Assembly (NCBI GenBank): GCA_900317215.1
Contig: ONFW01000090.1
Location: 1 to 6,530 of the forward strand
DNA from: an uncultured Eubacteriales bacterium
GTDB lineage: Bacteria; Bacillota; Clostridia; Oscillospirales; Acutalibacteraceae
DNA: 6,530 bases
Reading direction: 5' to 3'
Positions 1-4,473 of this stretch are shown one piece after another (positions within the stretch are counted from its first letter, which is position 1; every line of letters begins with the position of its first letter). Below the pieces are notes generated by a model, which did not search any database, had not been told where the DNA came from, and saw nothing but the letters and a program-made list of their open reading frames with translations. Position numbers and translations under genes: made by a program.

Positions 1-13
1 CTGTATTCATGTA

Positions 14-44
14 GCGCCGTATACGAGACCCGTACGTACGGTGC
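14..44 (+). ncRNA. Group II intron domain V (catalytic hairpin)
   Basis: The lower stem pairs 14-21 (GCGCCGTA) with 37-44 (TACGGTGC): eight base pairs including a G16-T42 wobble. This leaves a two-base CG bulge at 35-36. An upper stem pairs 22-25 (TACG) with 31-34 (CGTA) around a five-base loop AGACC. The triad C15-G16-C17 with its central G-U wobble and the two-base bulge on the 3' side are the hallmarks of the metal-binding active site. The lower stem and bulge closely match the domain V I recall for the Lactococcus Ll.LtrB intron. The element is 31 bases rather than the usual 34, because the distal stem is short and the loop is not a GNRA tetraloop. Confidence 0.85.
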
Positions 45-47
45 AAT

Positions 48-83
48 GGGAGGTTGAGGGACAAAGTGTCCCTCGGTCTACCC
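48..83 (+). ncRNA. Group II intron domain VI with branch-point A
   Basis: A long stem-loop. Bases 56-63 (GAGGGACA) pair perfectly with 67-74 (TGTCCCTC) around the loop AAG. The helix continues downward through T55-G75, T54-G76 and G53-T77 wobbles, then G52-C78 and A51-T79. A80 is unpaired, and G48-G50 then pair with C81-C83. A single bulged A on the 3' side, next to G-U pairs and close to the intron end, is the expected geometry for the lariat branch point. Domain identity rests on its position right after domain V. Confidence 0.82.
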
Positions 84-153
84 TATTCGGAAATTTTTTA
101 GGATTTGCCCCGATTGTGTATTTTGCACTGTTATTAAATAGTGAAAGGATATC

Positions 154-159
154 TATAGT
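154..159 (+). promoter_or_regulatory. Possible -10 element for the surface protein gene
   Basis: TATAGT at 154-159 matches the sigmaA -10 consensus at five of six positions, and it lies 11 bases before the ribosome binding site. A poor -35 candidate, TTATTA at 131-136 (three of six matches), is 17 bases upstream. Everything here lies downstream of the inferred intron end, so the gene could keep its own promoter after the insertion. This is weak support, from pattern only. Confidence 0.28.
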
Positions 160-170
160 ATCCAAAAATA

Positions 171-177
171 AAGGAGG
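171..177 (+). promoter_or_regulatory. Strong ribosome binding site that sets the start at 188
   Basis: AAGGAGG lies ten bases before the ATG at 188. The reading frame stays open upstream to a GTG at 41, but that extension crosses the intron end and would bury the signal peptide. This site therefore decides the start. Confidence 0.85.
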
Positions 178-187
178 AATTATAAAA

Positions 188-1126
188 ATGAAAGCAAAAA
201 AAGGTCTGGCGGCAGCTATTACCGCCGTATCCGTTGCTGCGGCAACGGTCATCAGTGCAGGAGCTATATGTCTTGGAGCATCAGGCAGCATGACGGAGTT
301 TTACTTTGCCGGAGATGAGGAAATTGAGATCGCTCTTGAGGAGCAGATAACACTTGCTTCGGGCAGTAAAGTCACCCTGTCTGCTTTTCTTGATGAAGAT
401 GCATTTGATGAGGAGGGAGTGTATACCTTCTATGCTCAGCCTGTAGACGCAAGCAACATAGCAGGAGCTATCCGCACGCTGACAAAAGGAAGCATGAGAT
501 TCTATGATGTTGTGGATATCGGCTTCCTTAACGAAAAGGGAAACAATGTCTCGACCTCGTGCCTCTTTACCTTCAAGTATGTCGATGAAGTGCCTGACAG
601 TTCATATAACTGTGTGTTTGTTTGTGAGGATGACGGCCTCAGACAGATCCCTTTTGAAAGAGTAAGCAATGACTCCTTCAGCGTTTGGGCTCCTCATTGC
701 TCAAGATTTATCCTTGCAAGGGTCGAGGTAGTTGCGACTTCTACTGCGCCGGAGTATTCACGTCCCACTTATACCGGAATACCCGAGGTCTCTGGCTGGA
801 GTTATGACGAGTATTCGATTCCCGAGGAGGATATAGGTCCTCCTATCGTATCTTATCCCGAGGAAATTGAGGAAAATACAGAGAGCCAGCTCTCTGCTTC
901 CGACGATGAATCGCAGAACGGAAATACGGAGAGTCAGATCTCTGCTTCCGACGATGAATCTCAGAACGGAAATACAGAGCAGACCTCGCAGAACAAGACT
1001 CCCGATCCTTCGGATAAGGGTGCAAATACCGGAGATGACCGCATACTTACAATTGTATTTGCAGCGGTTGCCATTTCATCTGTCGGTATAGCATTATTTG
1101 CAGGCAGAAAAAAGTCTGAGAGCTGA
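188..1126 (+). CDS. Secreted, probably cell-surface-anchored protein with repeat stalk
   Basis: The product has 312 residues and I recognise no named family. Residues 1 to about 32 form a signal peptide: MKAKK followed by an Ala/Val-rich hydrophobic stretch. Residues 45-182 look like beta-strand-rich extracellular domain(s) with four cysteines (C125, C142, C146, C171). The segment ending in SVWAPHCSRFILARVE resembles the close of beta-sandwich modules in clostridial surface proteins. Residues 185-230 are rich in Pro, Tyr and Glu. Residues 231-262 are two copies of a 16-residue Ser/Asp/Glu/Asn repeat, followed by a polar linker to 279. The C-terminus has ANTGD (279-283), a hydrophobic helix at about 285-305 and RKK: a sorting-signal-like or membrane-anchor tail, though not a canonical LPXTG. 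The gene stands alone, between an intron end and a terminator. The function is unknown; adhesion or envelope roles are only inferred. Confidence 0.85.
   Translation: MKAKKGLAAAITAVSVAAATVISAGAICLGASGSMTEFYFAGDEEIEIALEEQITLASGSKVTLSAFLDEDAFDEEGVYTFYAQPVDASNIAGAIRTLTKGSMRFYDVVDIGFLNEKGNNVSTSCLFTFKYVDEVPDSSYNCVFVCEDDGLRQIPFERVSNDSFSVWAPHCSRFILARVEVVATSTAPEYSRPTYTGIPEVSGWSYDEYSIPEEDIGPPIVSYPEEIEENTESQLSASDDESQNGNTESQISASDDESQNGNTEQTSQNKTPDPSDKGANTGDDRILTIVFAAVAISSVGIALFAGRKKSES
878..973 (+). repeat. Two tandem 48-bp units encoding a 16-residue repeat
   Basis: Unit 1 is 878-925 and unit 2 is 926-973. They differ at four of 48 bases. Three differences are silent and one changes Leu to Ile (TESQL versus TESQI). 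A decayed third copy starts at 974 (encoding TEQTSQN). The unit encodes SASDDESQNGN-type sequence in the stalk of the surface protein, so copy number can change in steps without a frameshift. Confidence 0.95.
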
Positions 1127-1143
1127 AAATAATAATAACAGGC

Positions 1144-1187
1144 AAAAAAGCCGTACAGCGCCGTAACAGCGTGTGTGCGGCTTTTTT
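1144..1187. terminator. Bidirectional rho-independent terminator
   Basis: AAAAAAGCCG (1144-1153) pairs with CGGCTTTTTT (1178-1187). The stem extends inward by T1154-G1177 and ACA/TGT (1155-1157 with 1174-1176), giving about 14 pairs. It reads as GC stem plus T-run in both directions. It sits 18 bases after the surface protein stop and about 73 bases after the sigF stop, which converges on it from the other strand. It can therefore end both transcripts. Confidence 0.85.
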
Positions 1188-1259
1188 CTATGACATGTCT
1201 GCATGAACCTGCATTACTGGACGACAAATGATATGAGCAGTGCTTACTGCAGCAGGCGG

Positions 1260-1916
1260 TCATGCCGTGAGACGATCCCTGAGCAGGAGAAGAAGCTTTT
1301 TTTCTCTGCGGGAAACCTGAACCTGTGTCATTCCGAGTCTTTCGGCTGTTTTTGACTGTGTAAGCCCGCCGAAAAATCTCAGGCGGATGAGCTCTCTGTC
1401 CTGAAGCCCGAGCTTTTCAAGCTCACTGTAAAGTGCAAGCTCCTCGGTCAGCCTTTCATCGGGTGGCTCAATTGGAATATCGCTCTGACATTCACCCTCC
1501 TCATCGGATATCGTCAGCGAAAGCGGCTGCTGAGCGGCATTCAGTGCCTCTGCGGTCTGCTCAGGAGAAAGACCGAGATGCATGGCAAGCTCTGATACCG
1601 TAGGCTCCCGACCCGTCTGCAGAAGGATATCCTGAGCCTCCTTTGCGGCTTTCATAGAAAGCTCCTTCAGTCCTCTTGACACCTTGACGGCGCCTCCGTC
1701 ACGGAAAAGCTTTTTTATCTCTCCGAGAATAACAGGTACGGCGTATGTCGAAAACCTGTATCCGAGCTCCCGATCAAATCTGTCGGCAGCCTTTATAAGC
1801 CCCAGACAGCCTGCCTGAAAAAGATCGTCATAGTCGATCCCCTTTCCCTTAAAGCGCTTTGCACAGGTATGAACAAGCCCTAAATTCTGCTCAATGAATT
1901 CATCCGCCTCAGCCAT
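1260..1916 (-). CDS. sigF: RNA polymerase sporulation sigma factor F
   Basis: SigmaF is the first forespore-specific sigma factor; it is held inactive by SpoIIAB. The product has 218 residues. Region 2 is at about 8-78: DDLFQAGCLGL at 30-40, then RFSTYAVPVILGEIKKLFRD and the -10-reading segment ending VKVSR at 77-81. Region 3 is at about 84-135 and region 4 at about 165-214, with the helix-turn-helix LGMTQVQVSRREKK at 194-207. The VQVSR..EKK signature fits SigF better than SigG, which I recall as AQVSRLEKAA, and gene order supports this. Start: ATG at 1916 with AGGAG (1925-1929) eight bases before it. An in-frame TGA lies two codons upstream, so no longer start is possible. It is about 37 residues shorter than the 255-residue Bacillus subtilis protein, all missing from the N-terminus. 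It overlaps spoIIAB by eight bases, implying coupled translation. Confidence 0.93.
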   Translation of the reverse strand: MAEADEFIEQNLGLVHTCAKRFKGKGIDYDDLFQAGCLGLIKAADRFDRELGYRFSTYAVPVILGEIKKLFRDGGAVKVSRGLKELSMKAAKEAQDILLQTGREPTVSELAMHLGLSPEQTAEALNAAQQPLSLTISDEEGECQSDIPIEPPDERLTEELALYSELEKLGLQDRELIRLRFFGGLTQSKTAERLGMTQVQVSRREKKLLLLLRDRLTA

Positions 1917-2352
1917 TGCTCAGTCTCCTGCTGAGGGCCTTTTTCAAAGTTACTGTTGTACCCCTTCCGGGCTTTGAACGAACACTGACCTTATCCGTGA
2001 AGCTCTGCATGACAGCAAAACCAAGACCGGCCCTGTCCTCGGAGGGTGCGGTCGTAAACAAAGGCTCCATAGCCTGCTTTATGTTTTCAATGCCGCAGCC
2101 GCTGTCGTGAATGCGAACTATAACGCTGTTATCGGAAAGGAGCTTTACGTTTACTGTTATCTTGCCTATCTCATTCTTATATGCGTGTACAACACAGTTT
2201 GTCACAGCTTCGGATACCGCTGTTCTTATGTCGTTAAGCTCGCCTATGGTGGGGTCGAGCTGGGCGATAAATGCCGCAGCAGCAGAGCGGGCAAAGCCTT
2301 CGTTTGAAGAACGGCTCTCAAAGCTCATATTCATTTCATTAATAACTGTCAC
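1909..2352 (-). CDS. spoIIAB: Anti-sigma F factor, serine kinase
   Basis: SpoIIAB binds and inhibits SigmaF and uses ATP to phosphorylate SpoIIAA on serine, the heart of the sigmaF partner switch. The product has 147 residues; B. subtilis SpoIIAB has 146. It is a GHKL-type ATPase: the N box is EAVTN (48-52) with the expected catalytic Glu48 and Mg-binding Asn52, the G1 box is DSGCG (83-87), and the second glycine box is RAGLG (107-111). NEGFAR (17-22) matches B. subtilis NESFAR, whose Arg contacts the partner proteins. FIAQLDPT and PLFTT are shared with the B. subtilis protein. I chose the GTG start at 2352 because CAGGA (2361-2365) lies eight bases before it; the ATG seven codons in has no such site. 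The start overlaps the end of spoIIAA by 14 bases and the stop overlaps sigF by eight. Confidence 0.95.
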   Translation of the reverse strand: MTVINEMNMSFESRSSNEGFARSAAAAFIAQLDPTIGELNDIRTAVSEAVTNCVVHAYKNEIGKITVNVKLLSDNSVIVRIHDSGCGIENIKQAMEPLFTTAPSEDRAGLGFAVMQSFTDKVSVRSKPGRGTTVTLKKALSRRLSNG

Positions 2353-2677
2353 TTGTCATTTCCTGCCTTTCGTTTTCAATAATATCAAGGGTACCCAGTC
2401 CGGAAAGCAGCATGAGCTTTTCAAGCTCCCGCGGAACATTCACAGCCTTGAGATATCCTCCGTAAAGCCCCATCATTCTGTAACGCCCCATTATCAGACC
2501 GATCCCGGAGCTGTCCATGAAGCTTACCGATGAAAAATCAAGCCTCAGCTCTCGGGGCTTCTTCTGGTGGATCAGTCTGTCGGTCTGCTCTCTGATGAGT
2601 CTTGCGCTGTGATGGTCAATTTCTCCGAAAAGCTGCACGGTCATAGTGCGGTTATCGAAGCTGATCCTGCATTTCAT
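2339..2677 (-). CDS. spoIIAA: Anti-sigma F factor antagonist (STAS domain)
   Basis: Unphosphorylated SpoIIAA binds SpoIIAB and frees SigmaF in the forespore; the SpoIIE phosphatase reactivates it elsewhere in such genomes. The product has 112 residues, a single STAS fold. The phosphorylation loop FMDSSGIGLIMGRY lies at 53-66 and is nearly the same as in B. subtilis (FMDSSGLGVILGRY). Ser57 corresponds to the phosphorylated Ser58 there. FGEIDHHSA (17-25) is the conserved ATP/partner-facing strand-helix region. Start: ATG at 2677 with GGGAG (2687-2691) nine bases upstream. It is the first gene of a three-gene operon with spoIIAB and sigF, the conserved spoIIA order. In B. subtilis this operon is driven by SigmaH; no convincing SigmaH site is visible here. 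Confidence 0.95.
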   Translation of the reverse strand: MKCRISFDNRTMTVQLFGEIDHHSARLIREQTDRLIHQKKPRELRLDFSSVSFMDSSGIGLIMGRYRMMGLYGGYLKAVNVPRELEKLMLLSGLGTLDIIENERQEMTSDSY

Positions 2678-2704
2678 TTCATCACTCTCCCGAATAGATA
2701 GCTT

Positions 2705-2733
2705 TTATCAGATACTACCACAGCCTTTGTAAA
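2705..2733 (-). promoter_or_regulatory. Weak candidate promoter for the spoIIA operon
   Basis: On the - strand, TTTACA (+ positions 2728-2733) resembles a -35 box. A 17-base spacer then leads to TGATAA (2705-2710), a poor -10. It lies just upstream of the spoIIAA ribosome binding site. A SigmaH-type pair (AGGAnnT then GAAT at the right spacing) was looked for and not found. Treat this as a pattern match only. Confidence 0.2.
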
Positions 2734-2900
2734 TTTTTTGCCGAAACAGGAGTGTAACTAAAGAAAAACACAGACGAAATGATCTATGGGGCAGAGCAGG
2801 GAGATCGATTCCGTATCATGACGGCAGTTCCTCGGTTGATGTGTAATTAAGGTAATAAAGAGGAGGGCAGGGGAATATAAATTGATTGAAAACAAAATGA

Positions 2901-2905
2901 GAGGG
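2901..2905 (+). promoter_or_regulatory. Ribosome binding site favouring the sipL ATG at 2914
   Basis: GAGGG lies eight bases before the ATG at 2914. It overlaps the alternative GTG at 2905, which itself has no good site at the right distance. A TGA at 2887 closes the frame upstream, so these are the only two plausible starts. Confidence 0.6.
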
Positions 2906-2913
2906 TGCAGGGT

Positions 2914-4452
2914 ATGGAATATCAGCTTACAAGGGAGATCTGTTCCGTTTGCGAAACGCTGATTGAAGGAACGAAGGAACAGCCGATAGATATCGGTCTT
3001 GAGCTTCCCGATTACTGCCCCGATATAGAGAGGATACTCAAATGCAGAGTATCGCCCTCTGTTACGGGCAGAACTATCTCGGGTGATGTGCTGGAGATCA
3101 ACGGCACAGCGCTGTTAAGCCTTTATTATATCGACAGTAAAAAACAGTCAATAAGACTGTGTGAGCATCAGAGCCCTTTTTCGTGCAGCTTTCAGCTAAA
3201 GGAGCCTGCACCTGAGGCGGCAGTGTCTGTAAGGCTGAGAACTGAATACCTCAACTGCCGTGCGGTTAGCCCCCGCAAAGCGGATATCCATGGTGCCTTT
3301 TCGGTCATCGTGTCTGTTTTTACGGGCAGCGAGCAGGAGTATATCACCGGAATAATTGGAGATGATATCCAGCAGAGTCTGAGGCATGAGACAGTGAGCA
3401 GGGTTTGCGGCTGTTCACAGCAGCAGTTTTCGATAACAGAGGTGCTTGATATAGGTCAGGGAAAGGGCTTGCCCGAAAGCATTCTCAGGAGCGATCTCAG
3501 CGTTAGCTGTCAGAGTATCAAGGCGCTCTCGGATAAGCTGATGCTCAGCGGCGAGGCAGTGCTCCGTATCCTGTATCTCACCGATGCAGAATCAGGTGCA
3601 CGAGATACAATGACCTTCAATATACCCTTTACTCAGGTTATAGATGCCAAGGGTGTAACAGACAGCACAGTAAATGAAGTAAGACTTGAGGTGATGAGCT
3701 ATTCGGCAAATCTCAGATCGGAATATGATGAGAACAGCACGCTTGTGATGCTTGACGCAAGACTGTGCGCCGCTGTTATTGCCTGTGAGGATATGGAGAT
3801 ATCTATTATAGAGGACGCATATTCCACTGACTTCGACCTTGAGCTTGAATATAAGCAATACAAGGTTATAAGGCTTGTGTCACTTCCCGATATCACGCAT
3901 TTTGCGGAGGCTCAGATCTCCTCGGGAGATAATGCTATAACTCAGATCCTTGATCTATGGACTGAGGGTGTGAGCAGCATCTGTGTGTATGAAAACGATG
4001 ATCTCAGCATAAGAGGAAAGCTTGTCTGCTGTATGCTCGCTCTCGATAATGACGGAGTGCCGTTCTATATTGAGCGTCCCGTTGAATTTGCTGTTTCTCC
4101 CGATATACCGGCAGGGCTATCAAGTCCGGCGGCAAGGATAGACGTCGCAGTAAAAAACATTTCGTTCCGCATCACAGGAGACAATACAGTTGATATCAGG
4201 GCGGAGCTGAGGCTTACTGGCTCGGTATATGAGAATCTGCGCATCAGGGGAGCAGCATCGGCTTCGGCGTCAGAGGATAGCTGCCGGACTAAGGACAGAG
4301 CTGCAGCACTCACGCTGTATTATGCAGACGAAGGAGAAAAGCTGTGGGATATTGCGAGAAACTACTGCACGTCTGCGGAGGCGATAAAGCTTGAAAATGA
4401 GATGACCGAAGACGTGATAGCGGCAAGAGGAATGCTGCTTATTCCGATGTGA
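2914..4452 (+). CDS. sipL: SipL-like SpoIVA-interacting coat morphogenesis protein (SPOCS/DUF3794 plus LysM)
   Basis: In C. difficile, SipL is needed to localise the coat around the forespore and binds SpoIVA through its LysM domain. The product has 512 residues from ATG 2914 (three more if GTG 2905 is used), close to the C. difficile length as I recall it. There is no signal peptide or membrane helix, consistent with the mother-cell cytosol. Three SPOCS-like segments are visible, at about 26-140 (DIGLELPDYCPDIERILKC, then an LEINGTALLSLYYID strand pair), 170-290 (SGEAVLRILYLTD) and 320-440 (VKNISFRITGDNTVDIRAEL). A LysM domain fills the C-terminus at about 466-512 (YYADEGEKLWDIARNYCTS, ending GMLLIPM). 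spoIVA follows after 21 bases, so they are almost surely one operon. In other species such genes are mother-cell (SigmaE) genes; no clear SigmaE promoter was found. It could instead be an unnamed SPOCS-LysM paralogue, but the spoIVA linkage argues for SipL. Confidence 0.85.
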   Translation: MEYQLTREICSVCETLIEGTKEQPIDIGLELPDYCPDIERILKCRVSPSVTGRTISGDVLEINGTALLSLYYIDSKKQSIRLCEHQSPFSCSFQLKEPAPEAAVSVRLRTEYLNCRAVSPRKADIHGAFSVIVSVFTGSEQEYITGIIGDDIQQSLRHETVSRVCGCSQQQFSITEVLDIGQGKGLPESILRSDLSVSCQSIKALSDKLMLSGEAVLRILYLTDAESGARDTMTFNIPFTQVIDAKGVTDSTVNEVRLEVMSYSANLRSEYDENSTLVMLDARLCAAVIACEDMEISIIEDAYSTDFDLELEYKQYKVIRLVSLPDITHFAEAQISSGDNAITQILDLWTEGVSSICVYENDDLSIRGKLVCCMLALDNDGVPFYIERPVEFAVSPDIPAGLSSPAARIDVAVKNISFRITGDNTVDIRAELRLTGSVYENLRIRGAASASASEDSCRTKDRAAALTLYYADEGEKLWDIARNYCTSAEAIKLENEMTEDVIAARGMLLIPM

Positions 4453-4473
4453 TACAGGAGGAGACGGTTATTA

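Larger units (their letters stand above)
1..86 (+). mobile_element. 3' end of a group II intron (partial, runs off the left edge)
   Basis: This is the 3' terminal part of a self-splicing, retrotransposing intron. Two consecutive RNA domains are visible in the right order: a domain V hairpin (14-44) and, after a three-base linker AAT, a domain VI hairpin (48-83) with an unpaired A at 80. The sequence then reads CCCTAT, so the intron probably ends with AT at 86, which puts A80 seven bases from the 3' end, where a branch-point adenosine belongs. The exact splice boundary could be off by one or two bases. Bases 1-13 would be the joiner before domain V. Domains I-IV and any reverse transcriptase/maturase gene would lie upstream, outside the window. 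The CGC catalytic triad is reported for class IIC introns, but the class cannot be assigned from this fragment. Confidence 0.85.

Noticed and set aside
30..41. Perfect 12-base palindrome CCGTACGTACGG as an operator site
   Set aside because: It lies inside the 3' strand of intron domain V and is explained by that fold, including the CG bulge.
48..99. Hairpin followed by a T-run as a rho-independent terminator of an upstream gene
   Set aside because: The T-run starts ten bases after the stem, too far for a normal terminator. The bulged A and the preceding domain V identify the hairpin as intron domain VI.
41..187. In-frame upstream extension of the surface protein gene to GTG 41
   Set aside because: It crosses the group II intron domain VI and has no ribosome binding site. 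The AAGGAGG before ATG 188 and the signal peptide that follows fix the start there.
961..1263. A 100-codon frame on the - strand that overlaps the sigF stop by ATGA
   Set aside because: It runs through the terminator and antisense to the repeat-bearing surface gene. It has no family resemblance, and its composition is explained by the opposite strand.
1260..1916. Naming the sigma factor SigG or SigB
   Set aside because: SigG has an AQVSRLEKAA-type C-terminal motif as I recall it. Here VQVSRREKK and the spoIIAA-spoIIAB-sigma order match SigF. The partner genes are SpoIIA-like rather than RsbV/RsbW-like (FMDSSGIGLIMGRY, FIAQLDPT).
2111..2533. A 140-codon + strand frame across spoIIAB and spoIIAA
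   Set aside because: It is antisense to two clearly identified genes and shows no recognisable domain or ribosome binding site.
2861..2884. Strong AGGAGG as a ribosome binding site for a small gene before sipL
   Set aside because: The only nearby start is a TTG 15 bases away, opening a short frame that ends inside sipL. No supported protein results.
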